From Nocardia beijingensis NBRC 16342 (GTDB taxonomy: Bacteria; Actinomycetota; Actinomycetes; Mycobacteriales; Mycobacteriaceae), in NCBI RefSeq assembly GCF_001612785.1, contig NZ_BDBC01000009.1, positions 1 to 64,000 of the forward strand: a stretch of DNA of 64,000 nt. The letters run 5' to 3'. Made by a program: the position numbers and the translations under genes. Shown here one piece after another: positions 10,557-18,845 of this stretch. Numbering within the stretch: position 1 is the first letter of the stretch; every line of letters begins with the position of its first letter. The notes beneath the pieces were generated by a model, which was given only the letters and a program-made list of their open reading frames with translations, ran no database searches and was not told the DNA's origin.

Positions 10557-11555
10557 TCAGATTCCGTCCAGCGTGACGACGGTGAACGGCGTCTTCGGTG
10601 TGCCGGGTGCCATCGGACCGCCCTTGTCGAACTGGGAGGAGACGATCAGGGTTCGGTCACCGGTGCGGACCAGGGTGGTGGGGATGGCGAGGGCTTCGTC
10701 GGTGCGCTGCTGCGCGAGCGTCGCCGTGGCGCCGTCGTCGGAGAGCGTCCAGCGGCTGATGGTGTTGGTCGTGTTGTGCGCGGCCCACAGGGTGTTGTCG
10801 CGCAGTTCCAGTCCGTCGCCTTGACGCAGGTCGCCGCCGCGCAAGGCCACTTTGCGGATCGGATTCGGGTCCGGAGTCAACGCGATGCGGTACAGGTCGC
10901 CACGGGGCATGTCGACCGTCAGCAGATAGCGGCCCGCCGGGTCGGCGACGATGCCGTTGAGGCTGAAGCCGCCCGGTTCGATCGGCGGCAGCACGGAGCG
11001 CAGGTCGAACTGCGGGGTCAGTTCGGCGCGCCCGCCTTGTGCTCTGGCGGCGGCCAGTTGGTCGGGCGTCACGCGATAGACGACCGCCCGTGTGCTGTCG
11101 GTCAGATACGCCGTGCCATCCGGGGTGATGGCGAGATCGTTCACGAAGCGGGCGTCGCTACCGGGCACGGTGAAATCCGCGAGCAGGGCGCGGGACGCGA
11201 TGTCGTAGACCGCGACGCCGGTGGTCGAGTCGGTCACCCACAGCCGTCCGGCGGCATCGACTTTCAAGCCGTTGGCGGTCTTGTGGTTGTTGGCGCCTTC
11301 GGGCAGGAAGACCTCGGCTCGGTGCGCGTCCGGCGTCGCGCGGTAGACGGCGCCGGTGGTGTAGGAGCCGACGTAGCTGTCTCCTGTTCGCGCGTCCACC
11401 GCGATGCCCTCGGGGTAGGCCCGGTCGCCGGGCAGCTCGTAGGCGGTGTGGACGGCGGTGCTCGGCGCGTCGCTCGTGCCGCAGGCGACGAGCGTGAGAC
11501 ACGCGCTGCCTGCGGCCAGGCTCGACAGCAGGCGGAGGGGCAGGGCGTGGGGCAT
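10557..11555 (-). CDS. SMP-30/NHL-type beta-propeller lipoprotein
   Basis: 332 residues. An N-terminal signal with lipobox LVAC (Cys about 25) predicts a lipid-anchored extracytoplasmic protein. The rest shows repeated propeller blades (GIAVDARTG, GLKVDAAGRLWVTD, DLAITPDGTAYLTD, GIVADPAGRYLLTVD) as in SMP-30/gluconolactonase or NHL proteins. Enzyme activity cannot be assigned. AGAGGT precedes the ATG. It diverges from a MarR gene across a short region with an interlocked palindrome, so that regulator probably controls it. Confidence 0.8.
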   Translation of the reverse strand: MPHALPLRLLSSLAAGSACLTLVACGTSDAPSTAVHTAYELPGDRAYPEGIAVDARTGDSYVGSYTTGAVYRATPDAHRAEVFLPEGANNHKTANGLKVDAAGRLWVTDSTTGVAVYDIASRALLADFTVPGSDARFVNDLAITPDGTAYLTDSTRAVVYRVTPDQLAAARAQGGRAELTPQFDLRSVLPPIEPGGFSLNGIVADPAGRYLLTVDMPRGDLYRIALTPDPNPIRKVALRGGDLRQGDGLELRDNTLWAAHNTTNTISRWTLSDDGATATLAQQRTDEALAIPTTLVRTGDRTLIVSSQFDKGGPMAPGTPKTPFTVVTLDGI

Positions 11556-11613
11556 CGGTTACCTCTTAGAGATCATTCAGTCAAATATGCTCACATCGAG
11601 CAACAGACACGAA

Positions 11614-11631
11614 TCTAAGTTAGAACTCTAA
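11614..11631. promoter_or_regulatory. interlocked palindromes, candidate MarR operator
   Basis: TCTAA-G-TTAGA (11614-11624) shares its right arm with TTAGA-AC-TCTAA (11620-11631), giving three alternating half-sites. It lies in the divergent region between the lipoprotein gene and the MarR gene, 47 bases before the latter's ATG. Confidence 0.6.
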
Positions 11632-11677
11632 TGTCAGTCAAGGTTGGAATGGATGGACGTGCGGATACCATGCGCTT

Positions 11678-12130
11678 ATGACGTCCATGCCCGCCGCCGA
11701 ACGGATCGGCTCGTATCTGAAACGTGCCGAGCAGTCCCTCAACACGGCCAAGAACGCCGCGTTGAAACCGGCGGGCGTCACCGTGCCCCAGTACGCCGCG
11801 CTGCTGTTCCTCGCCGAGAACCCCGGTATCTCCGCCGCCGCCCTGGCCCGGCTCTGCGGCGTCACCCCGCCGTCGATGAACACCGTGCTGAGCAATCTGC
11901 AGGACCGCGGGCTCATCGAGCGCACCCCGCACCCGTGGCACAAGAACGTCCTGGAGACCACGTTGACCGACAAAGGCGCGGCGGTGATGCGCGACGCAGA
12001 CGCCCGCGCCGTGCGCGTCGAACGCGCCCTGGCCGAGGAATTCACCGACGCCGAGCGAGCCACCTTGCAGGACTTGCTGACTCGCTGCGCCGACCGATTG
12101 GACTCGATCCGCCCCGGCCCTGCCGCTTAG
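11678..12130 (+). CDS. MarR-family transcriptional regulator
   Basis: 150 residues with a winged helix: helices at PQYAALLFLAENPGISAAALARLCGVTPPSMNTVLSNLQDRGLI (about 29-72) and the wing HPWHKNVLETTLTDKG (about 78-93), flanked by dimerisation helices. Ligand unknown. It diverges from the beta-propeller lipoprotein gene, with interlocked TTAGA/TCTAA half-sites between, so self-control and control of the neighbour are likely. Confidence 0.9.
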   Translation: MTSMPAAERIGSYLKRAEQSLNTAKNAALKPAGVTVPQYAALLFLAENPGISAAALARLCGVTPPSMNTVLSNLQDRGLIERTPHPWHKNVLETTLTDKGAAVMRDADARAVRVERALAEEFTDAERATLQDLLTRCADRLDSIRPGPAA

Positions 12131-12138
12131 CCACCGGA

Positions 12139-12168
12139 GGCGGGGCACCGTGGATCGGGTGCCCCGCC
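12139..12168 (+). terminator. hairpin after the MarR gene
   Basis: GGCGGGGCACC pairs perfectly with GGTGCCCCGCC around an 8-base loop, 8 bases after the MarR stop. No T-run follows. Confidence 0.65.
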
Positions 12169-12470
12169 GATCCTGCGACGGGTTCACCGGTACGCGGTCG
12201 AACTTGGTGTGCAACCGAAGTGACGCGGATGAGCAGTGCCGCCCTTTCGCGAGTCCGGATCGATGACTTCGCTGATTCGCGCCCGTCTTGTCCCGTATCC
12301 GTTGACGACGTGCTGCCCCGAATGCGCTGCGACGCCGCGGTTACGACACCGTGTGTGAGCGCTGAAGGCGGTTGCGCGCCCTCGTAATCGACTCCCGATT
12401 TCCGCCGTATCGGCCGGAGCGGGGGAGTCCGCCAGCGGCGGGACCCGATGCCGCGCCGCCGGCGGATGGT
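12169..12470. other. intergenic stretch with no supported gene
   Basis: About 300 bases between the MarR hairpin and the end of the MFS gene. Open frames exist on both strands, but their products are Arg/Pro-rich and without family features. I see no repeat, RNA fold or promoter I would defend. Confidence 0.5.
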
Positions 12471-13649
12471 TCATACCTGAGCCGGGGCCGGAGCCTTGGT
12501 GGCGGACGGAGCTTTCTGGAGCGCGAGAGCGAGGGCCAGTGTGGCGATGAGCGCCGAGGTCCACGGCAGCCACTGGCTGCCGGAGGAATCCAGCACGGTC
12601 CCACCGATGACCGACCCGATTCCCGCACCGAGGTAGATGGCCGACCCGTTCAGGCCGAGGGCGACGGTCGGCGCGTCATGGGCGATGGCGAACAGGCGAT
12701 ACTGCTGCGGAACCAGGACCGCCGAACCGAACAATCCGGTGATGGCGAGCGCCACGAACACCGCCCACGCGGCATGGATGGCCACGCCGAGCAATGTCAG
12801 GCCGACCAGCGCGCCCGCGAGGCCGACGGTCAGCGTGCGCAGCGGGCCGTAGCGGTCCACCGCGCGCCCGGCCTGCGCGTTCCCGATCACCTGGCCGATG
12901 CCCATGGCCAGCAACAGCCAGGCGAGCATGCTCTGCGGCACCGATGCCGCGACCACGACGGGTAGGTAGACGACGGTGGTGTAGACGGCGGTGATCTGGG
13001 TCGTCGTCACGATCAGCACCCGCAGCACCGGCGGCCGGGTCAGCACACCGATCCGGGCGCGCAGTCCCGTGCTCGGCAGCGTCACCCGGGGCAGCAGCAA
13101 CACCAGCAATGCGGCGACGGCTCCGCCGACCGCGATGCCCCACAGCACGCCACGCCAGCCGATCCAGCGCTCGGCGAAGATGCCGATCGGCACGCCCGCG
13201 ACGCTGGACAGCGTGATGCCCGCGGTCACGATCGACAGCGCCCGCCCCCGATGAGCGTCATCGGCGACGACGCCTGCGACGGCGAACGCGTTGGCCTGGA
13301 AGGCCGCTGCCCCGATCGCCGCCACGATGCGCGCCGCGGCCATGACCGCGAAGCTCTCCCCGGCCGCCTGTCCGATCATGCCGATCACGAAGAGCGCGGC
13401 GCCGCCGCCGAGGAGCACGCGGCGATCCCAGGAGCCCGTCGCCGCCGCGATCAGCGGTGCGGCGATGGCGTAGGTCCAGGCGAACATCGTGGTCAGCTGG
13501 CCTGCGGTGGACACGGAGACGTGCAGGTCGGCGGCGATCAGCGGAAGCAGCCCGCTGAGCACGAAGCCGTCGGTGCCGAGCACGAAAGTGCCTACGGCGA
13601 GCGGTAGTAGCGACCGGTAGAGATCATTCGATGGTTGTCGAAGCATCAT
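12471..13649 (-). CDS. MFS transporter (drug/arabinose-efflux type)
   Basis: 392 residues with about 12 membrane helices. It begins LLPLAVGTFVLGTDGFVLSGLLPLIAADLHVS, the DHA1-type opening of the AraJ/Cmr group of exporters, with a loop-2/3 motif near GSWDRR. Substrate unknown. Two ATGs stand in tandem (13649, 13646). A longer open frame continues upstream through the divergent ArsR gene and is rejected. The ArsR regulator transcribed the other way probably represses it. Confidence 0.88.
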   Translation of the reverse strand: MMLRQPSNDLYRSLLPLAVGTFVLGTDGFVLSGLLPLIAADLHVSVSTAGQLTTMFAWTYAIAAPLIAAATGSWDRRVLLGGGAALFVIGMIGQAAGESFAVMAAARIVAAIGAAAFQANAFAVAGVVADDAHRGRALSIVTAGITLSSVAGVPIGIFAERWIGWRGVLWGIAVGGAVAALLVLLLPRVTLPSTGLRARIGVLTRPPVLRVLIVTTTQITAVYTTVVYLPVVVAASVPQSMLAWLLLAMGIGQVIGNAQAGRAVDRYGPLRTLTVGLAGALVGLTLLGVAIHAAWAVFVALAITGLFGSAVLVPQQYRLFAIAHDAPTVALGLNGSAIYLGAGIGSVIGGTVLDSSGSQWLPWTSALIATLALALALQKAPSATKAPAPAQV

Positions 13650-13682
13650 AGGATGAGGGTCCGGTACAATTCGATGGTTGTC
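13626..13682. repeat. 14-bp direct repeat in the MFS/ArsR divergent region
   Basis: ATTCGATGGTTGTC occurs at 13626-13639 (inside the first MFS codons) and 13669-13682 (just before the ArsR gene), 43 bases apart. The first copy lies in the inverted repeat TTCGA-N6-TCGAA. Likely ArsR binding sites controlling both genes. Confidence 0.6.
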
Positions 13683-13701
13683 AAACGATCGGAGAATGGA
13701 G

Positions 13702-14016
13702 ATGCGCGCGCTGCCGCAGCCGAGTACCGCCGACATCGATCTGGTCCGCGTGCTGAGCGCGCTCGCCGACCCGGTGCGGCTGGAACTGGTCCGCGCGCTC
13801 GCCGGCGAGCGCGAACCTCTGAGCTGCAATGTCCGCGAGTTCGACGTGGAGATCACGGCGGCCACCGCCTCGCACCACTGGAAGGTGTTGCGCGACGCGG
13901 GCATCACGACCACCTTCGTCTCCGGCCGCAACCGGCTGGTCGCGTTGCGGCGGGAGGATCTGGAGCAGCGCTTCCCCGGCCTGCTGGACGCGGTCATCGA
14001 CGGCGCGCGGCGCTGA
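13702..14016 (+). CDS. ArsR-family winged-helix regulator
   Basis: 104 residues with the ArsR fold: LSALADPVRLELVRALA, the recognition region ITAATASHHWKVLRDAGI and the wing TFVSGRNRLVALRREDL. No Cys pair of the classical ELCVC metal site is present (SCNVREF holds a single Cys), so the inducer is unlikely to be arsenite by the usual site. The ATG at 13702 has GGAG seven bases upstream; a TTG at 13678 is in frame but weak. It is divergent to the MFS exporter it probably controls. Confidence 0.88.
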   Translation: MRALPQPSTADIDLVRVLSALADPVRLELVRALAGEREPLSCNVREFDVEITAATASHHWKVLRDAGITTTFVSGRNRLVALRREDLEQRFPGLLDAVIDGARR

Positions 14017-14037
14017 ATCGACGGCGCGCGGCGCTGA
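13996..14037. repeat. perfect 21-bp tandem duplication over the ArsR stop
   Basis: The last 21 bases of the ArsR gene, including TGA (13996-14016), are repeated exactly and head-to-tail at 14017-14037. Confidence 0.95.
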
Positions 14038-14076
14038 GCGGGTGCCCCGCAGGCGAGCCGGCCGTACGCTGAAGCC

Positions 14077-14901
14077 ATGCCTGACCGCGGCCGGATCCGA
14101 GGCGTGCTCTACGACATCGACGGCGTCCTGGTGACCTCCTGGCGGGAGATCGCGGGCGCCGCCGCCGCGGTGCGCCGGATCCGGGAAGGCGGGCTGCGCA
14201 GGGCATTTCTGACCAACACCACCTCGCGCACCTGCGCCGAGATCGCGGAACGCCTGTGCGACATCGGTATCGAGGTCGACCCCGTCGAGATCGTCACCGC
14301 CGCAAGGCTCACCGCGGAGTTCGTGCGCGAGCGTTACCCCGGCGCCGCCGTCTGGGTCCTGAACCACGGCGACATCGAGGCCGACCTCGCCGGTCTCCGG
14401 CTCGACGAGCGGCATCCGGACGTGGTCGTGATCGGCGGCGCCGGAGCGGAATTCACGCACGCGGCGCTGAGCCGGGTGGCGGAACTGATGCTGGACGGCG
14501 TGCCGGCCGTCGCCATGCACAGCGGTTTGACGTGGGCGACCTCGGACGGCCTGCGCATCGACGCGGGTGCGTATCTGCCCGGTTTGGAAGCGGCGGGCAA
14601 CGCACGCGTCGAGGTGGTCGGCAAGCCGGCGGCTCCCGGCTTCCGGACCGCGGCGGCGCTGATGCGGCTCGACCCGGCGCAGGTCGTGATGATCGGTGAC
14701 GATCTGTACTCGGATGTGCTCGCGGCGCAGGACGCCGGGCTGACCGGCGTCCTGGTGCGCACCGGGAAATTCCGGCCCGAAGTGCTGGCCTCGGCCGACC
14801 GCGCGCCCGACCACGTCATCGATTCCGTGGCCGATCTGCCGGAATTACTGGCCGGTTCGGCGGGAGCGGGCGAACCCGCCGTAACCGACGAATCGGAATG
14901 A
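14077..14901 (+). CDS. HAD-superfamily subfamily IIA hydrolase
   Basis: 274 residues. Motif I DIDGV (residues 13-17) supplies the nucleophile Asp and acid/base Asp; motif II is TNTTSRT, motif III the Lys of VGKPAAPGF and motif IV MIGDDLYSDV. The cap between motifs II and III is the C2 type of the NagD/LHPP-like group. It probably dephosphorylates a small molecule; substrate unknown. It follows the ArsR gene by 60 bases. Confidence 0.88.
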   Translation: MPDRGRIRGVLYDIDGVLVTSWREIAGAAAAVRRIREGGLRRAFLTNTTSRTCAEIAERLCDIGIEVDPVEIVTAARLTAEFVRERYPGAAVWVLNHGDIEADLAGLRLDERHPDVVVIGGAGAEFTHAALSRVAELMLDGVPAVAMHSGLTWATSDGLRIDAGAYLPGLEAAGNARVEVVGKPAAPGFRTAAALMRLDPAQVVMIGDDLYSDVLAAQDAGLTGVLVRTGKFRPEVLASADRAPDHVIDSVADLPELLAGSAGAGEPAVTDESE

Positions 14902-15062
14902 AACAAAAAATTCTACAGATTCCCTCTAAAATTGCCCGCAACCGCGCCGCTGCTAGGTATCGTCTGTTCCGGCAAATAGCCAGTGACAAGAAATCTCCTG
15001 CAGCCAGATCGGAGTTGCCGAATGCTCGATCCGTGGATAGGCGTGCTTGTGCACAAGCTACT

Positions 15063-15092
15063 ATGGTCGCCGGGTTTCGGCCCGGCGACCAT
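15063..15092. terminator. perfect 12-bp hairpin
   Basis: ATGGTCGCCGGG pairs perfectly with CCCGGCGACCAT around a 6-base loop, 160 bases after the HAD gene. A short TTTGATG follows. A terminator is likely, though the distance from the gene is long. Confidence 0.55.
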
Positions 15093-15155
15093 TTGATGAG
15101 GTAGCAACTGCTCAGCCAACTTTCGGCTAACTCGATGTCGGCCGACGGTTGTAAC

Positions 15156-15192
15156 GAAGGGCCCGATCCGTGACGATGAGTTCGGGCCCTTC
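15156..15192. other. hairpin in the leader of the TetR gene
   Basis: GAAGGGCCCG pairs perfectly with CGGGCCCTTC across a 17-base loop, followed by TGTATTGT. It ends 16 bases before the chosen ATG. It may be a terminator of the upstream unit or an operator. Confidence 0.5.
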
Positions 15193-15208
15193 TGTATTGT
15201 CTGGCCCA

Positions 15209-15841
15209 ATGTCACAGGATGCGAATACGGGTCGAATGTATGCCGGGCAACCCGTGGAGGACCGGCAACGTCAGCGGCGTGCGCGTTTTCTGGAGTCAGG
15301 CCTGACGGTCTTCGCGCGGGACGGCTACGCCAACAGTTCGGTCGGCGCCATCTGTAAGGACGCCGGGCTCTCCTCGCGACAGTTCTACGAGGAGTTCACC
15401 GGTCGCGAGTCCTTGCTCCTAGAGCTGTACGAGCAGATCGACCGGGAGTCACGGGACGCCGTGAAGAAGGCGCTGGACGCCAAGTCCGGCGCGAAGTCGC
15501 TGGACGTCATCGACGCCGCCGTTCGTGCCTACGTCGAATCCATCGGTTCCGATCCGCGCAAGGCGCGCGTCGCCTTGGTGGAAGTGGTCGGCGCGGGCCC
15601 GAAGGTGGAGAAGTTCCGTCTCGCGGTGCGCCGGGAGTGGGGTTCGCTGCTGGCGGGCGCGGCCGAAGACGCCGCACTGCACGGCGAGATACCCGCGGGC
15701 GACTACGAGATGCGGATGCTCGCCATCATCGGCGGCGTCAACTACGTGGTCGACTCCTGGAGCGGCGCGGATCCGCGTCCGCCGCTCGACGACGTCATCC
15801 GGGTGCTCAGCAGGGTGATCATCGGCGCGGTCCGCGCATAG
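15209..15841 (+). CDS. TetR-family regulator
   Basis: 210 residues. The N-terminal HTH runs RFLESGLTVFARDGYANSSVGAICKDAGLSSRQFYEEF, followed by GRESLLLELYEQI, the usual TetR start of the ligand domain. The C-terminal half resembles the TetR at 55806 (shared ARV..VEVVG block), so the two belong to one subgroup. The ATG at 15209 has no ribosome binding site, while TATTGT ends 8 bases before it, so a leaderless message is possible; a GTG at 15170 lies within a hairpin loop and is less likely. Confidence 0.8.
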   Translation: MSQDANTGRMYAGQPVEDRQRQRRARFLESGLTVFARDGYANSSVGAICKDAGLSSRQFYEEFTGRESLLLELYEQIDRESRDAVKKALDAKSGAKSLDVIDAAVRAYVESIGSDPRKARVALVEVVGAGPKVEKFRLAVRREWGSLLAGAAEDAALHGEIPAGDYEMRMLAIIGGVNYVVDSWSGADPRPPLDDVIRVLSRVIIGAVRA

Positions 15842-15889
15842 CGTCCCGGCCTGCGCGACCACCGACGACCAGCGCGGTAACGTGCGGGA

Positions 15890-16747
15890 ATGCAGACAGT
15901 TCCGATCCAGATGCCGGACGGCACCACGGTTCCGGTGCGCTTGATCCCCGCCGGGGGTCCGCACCGGCACGCGGTCACCGCCGACGCGCCACGGCCGGTG
16001 CTGGTGATCGTGCCCGGACTCGGCGTTCCAGGGGGCTACTACGAACTGTTCGCCTCCGGCCTGGCCGCGCGCGGGTTCGACGTGGCCATCGGCGAGCTGC
16101 GCGGCAACGGCGACAGCAGGCCGAAGCCGAGTTCCGCCAGCACTTTCGGCTACCACGAGCTGGTCTCGGTGGACTTCCCCGCGATCTTCGAGGTGGTCCG
16201 CGAGCAGTTCCCCGACAGCACGCCGTACCTGCTCGGGCACAGCATGGGCGGCCAGCTCGGCGTCATGTACGCCGCGCGCATCCGCGGCAGACTCGGCGGG
16301 CTGATCCTGGTCGCCTCCGGCACCCCGTATTACCGTGGCTACCGGGGACTTTCGGGTCCGGGCATGCTGGTGGGCACCGCGGCCATCTCGCTGACGGCGA
16401 ACCTGGCGGGCTTCTGGCCCGGCGACCGGGTGTCGATGGGTTTCGGCCGCCAGTCCAAGGTGCTGATCTCCGACTGGGCGCGGCTGGCCCGCACCGGCCG
16501 GTTCGTCCCGGTCGGGGCGGACATCGACTACGAGGAACGCATCGCGCGGCTGAAACTCCCGGTGCTGTCCATCACGATGACCGGCGACGACCTCACTCCG
16601 CCCAGCTCCGCCGAACACCTGCTGGAGAAGCTGCCCAACGCGGAGGTGACGCGCTGGCGGCAGCCGGAACCGCTGGGCCACAACGGCTGGATCCGGCAGT
16701 ACACCAGCACCGTCGACCAGATCGAGAAGTGGTTGCGCGATCGCTGA
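15890..16747 (+). CDS. alpha/beta-hydrolase fold protein
   Basis: 285 residues. The nucleophile elbow is GHSMGG (Ser about 123), the oxyanion region VPGLGVPGG, and the catalytic His lies in PLGHNGWI near the end. No signal peptide, so it is cytoplasmic. It looks like a lysophospholipase/monoacylglycerol-lipase-type esterase; substrate unknown. It follows the TetR gene by about 50 bases on the same strand and faces the S9 peptidase gene only 7 bases away. Confidence 0.85.
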   Translation: MQTVPIQMPDGTTVPVRLIPAGGPHRHAVTADAPRPVLVIVPGLGVPGGYYELFASGLAARGFDVAIGELRGNGDSRPKPSSASTFGYHELVSVDFPAIFEVVREQFPDSTPYLLGHSMGGQLGVMYAARIRGRLGGLILVASGTPYYRGYRGLSGPGMLVGTAAISLTANLAGFWPGDRVSMGFGRQSKVLISDWARLARTGRFVPVGADIDYEERIARLKLPVLSITMTGDDLTPPSSAEHLLEKLPNAEVTRWRQPEPLGHNGWIRQYTSTVDQIEKWLRDR

Positions 16748-16754
16748 GCCCCGG

Positions 16755-18812
16755 TCAGGCTCGTCGTTCGATCAGCATCTGGTTGAAGAACTCGTAGATC
16801 AGCGCCGCCTGGAAGGCCGACTGCTTGTTGTCGGCGGCGCCGCCGTGGCCGCCTTCGATGTTCTCGTGGTACCAGCACTCGTGGCCCTGCTCCTCCAGCA
16901 GCGCCGCCATCTTCCTGGCGTGGCCGGGGTGCACCCGGTCGTCCCTGGTCGAGGTGGTGAGCAGGATCGGAGGGTAGGTGCGGTCGGCGCGCGCGTTCTG
17001 GTAGGGCGAGTACTTGCCGATGTACTCCCATTCCTCCGGCTTGTCGGGGTCGCCGTACTCCGCCATCCACGAGGCGCCCGCGAGCAGCAGGTGGTAGCGC
17101 TTCATATCCAGCAGCGGCACCTGGCAGACGATCGCGCCGAACAATTCCGGGTAGCGGGTCAGCATCACGCCCATGAGCAGACCGCCGTTGCTCCCGCCCA
17201 CCGCACCGAGCTGGTCCGCGGTGGTGATACCGCGCGCGACGAGGTCTTTCGCGATCGAGGAGAAGTCCTCGTACACCTTGTGCCGGTTGGCTTTCTGCAC
17301 CGAGGTGTGCCACTGCGGCCCGTACTCGCCGCCGCCGCGGATGTTGGTCATCACCCAGGTGCCGCCGCGCTCCAGCCAGCCCATGCCCGAAGCGCCGCTG
17401 TAGGCGGGAGTGCGCGAGATCTCGAAACCGCCGTAGCCGGACATCACCGTCGGTCCAGGCACGCCCTTTCGATCGCGATGGCGGATCACGAAGTACGGCA
17501 CCTGCGTGCCGTCGTCGGACGTGGCGAAGAACTGCTCGGTCTCCACGCCGTCGGCGTCGAAGAATCCGGGTTCCTGCTTGAGCCGTTCGGTGCGCCCGCC
17601 GACCGAGCCTGCCAGCAGCGTCGCCGGGGTGGTGAAGCCGCTGGTGTTGAGCATGAATTCGTCACCGCTCTCCAGCGGGTCGAGATTCAGCACGCTGGTG
17701 GTGGCCATCGGCGGGGTGTCGGCCAGCGGCTCGCGCCGCCAGCCGTCCGGGGCAGGCGTCAGCACGTAGAGCTTGGTCTGCACGTCCTCCAGCGTGATCA
17801 GCAACAGGTGGTTCTCGGTCCAGCCGTAGCCGTGCAGCGAGGTGTGCGCGTCGGGGGTGAAGAGCACCTCGAAGTCCCGTGCGCCGGAGAGGAACTTCTC
17901 GAAGCCGGTGGCCAGCAGCGCGCCCGCGGGATAACTCGCGCCGCCGACCTCCCACGGCGACTTCAGGCGCACCAGCAGCCAGTCCTTGTACCAGGACTCG
18001 CTGGCGTCGCTGGGGATGTCGAGGTGCCGCAGGGTGCCGTCGTCCTCCAGCAGGTAGACCTCTTCGTTGAAGAAGTCGGTGGCGCGGCCGACGTAGTGCC
18101 GTTCGTAACCCGGCGTGCGGTCGTAGCCCGCCGAGACCGCGACATCGCCGCTCTCACCCTCGAAGACAGTGCTCGCCTCCGCCAGCGGGGTGCCGCGCTG
18201 CCAGCGTTTCGCGATCCGCGGATACCCCGAATCGGTCATCGAGCCGGGGCCGAAGTCGGTGCCCACATACACCGAGTCGATGTCGATCCAGCGGATCTCC
18301 GACTTCGCCTCGGGCAGGAAGAATCCGCCATCGGCCGGATCGATGAACACCCTGCGCTCCAGGTCGAACTCGCGGACCACCTTCGCGTCCGCGCCGCCGC
18401 GCGACAGGCTGATCAGCGCGCGGGACTGTTCCGGGCGCAGCACCGTCGCCCCGCCCCACACCCAGTTCTCGTCCTCGTCGGCGGCCACCGCGTCCAGGTC
18501 GATCAGCACGTCCCAGTCCGGCGCGTCCTCGGCGTACTCCGCGAAGGTGGTGCGCCGCCAGAGGCCGCGCGGGTGCTCGGCGTCCCGCCAGAAGTTGTAG
18601 AGCCAGGGGCCGCGGCGGGCCGGGTAGGCGATCTTGGTGTCGGTGTCGAGCATCTCCAGGATGCGGCGCTCCAGGTCACGGAAGCGATCGGAGTCGGCGA
18701 ACCGGGCGTGCACCACCGAGTTGTGCGCGCGAGCCCAGTCCAGAGCGCGCTCACTGGTTACCTCTTCCAGCCAGAGGTAGGGGTCGGTCACATCTCGCTC
18801 AACACCGCTCAT
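16755..18812 (-). CDS. prolyl-oligopeptidase-family (S9) serine peptidase
   Basis: About 685 residues: an N-terminal beta-propeller (about 1-420) that gates the active site, then the hydrolase domain with nucleophile GGSNGG, Asp in DDRVHPGHA and His in EGGHGG. No signal peptide, so it acts on small peptides in the cytoplasm. Size and family match the M. tuberculosis S9 gene that also lies between groEL2 and lpdC (Rv0457c, from memory). Start: ATG 18812 or the GTG two codons earlier. Confidence 0.93.
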   Translation of the reverse strand: MSGVERDVTDPYLWLEEVTSERALDWARAHNSVVHARFADSDRFRDLERRILEMLDTDTKIAYPARRGPWLYNFWRDAEHPRGLWRRTTFAEYAEDAPDWDVLIDLDAVAADEDENWVWGGATVLRPEQSRALISLSRGGADAKVVREFDLERRVFIDPADGGFFLPEAKSEIRWIDIDSVYVGTDFGPGSMTDSGYPRIAKRWQRGTPLAEASTVFEGESGDVAVSAGYDRTPGYERHYVGRATDFFNEEVYLLEDDGTLRHLDIPSDASESWYKDWLLVRLKSPWEVGGASYPAGALLATGFEKFLSGARDFEVLFTPDAHTSLHGYGWTENHLLLITLEDVQTKLYVLTPAPDGWRREPLADTPPMATTSVLNLDPLESGDEFMLNTSGFTTPATLLAGSVGGRTERLKQEPGFFDADGVETEQFFATSDDGTQVPYFVIRHRDRKGVPGPTVMSGYGGFEISRTPAYSGASGMGWLERGGTWVMTNIRGGGEYGPQWHTSVQKANRHKVYEDFSSIAKDLVARGITTADQLGAVGGSNGGLLMGVMLTRYPELFGAIVCQVPLLDMKRYHLLLAGASWMAEYGDPDKPEEWEYIGKYSPYQNARADRTYPPILLTTSTRDDRVHPGHARKMAALLEEQGHECWYHENIEGGHGGAADNKQSAFQAALIYEFFNQMLIERRA

Positions 18813-18845
18813 CCCCACATTGTGGCCGAGCCGCGCGGCGCGGGG

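Noticed and set aside
12184..12573. A 129-codon minus-strand open frame after the MarR gene
   Set aside because: Overlaps the MFS gene end in another frame, low-complexity Arg/Pro/His composition and no ribosome binding site.
15063..15092. The hairpin as a small RNA gene
   Set aside because: No promoter that I can defend lies upstream; a terminator role is simpler.
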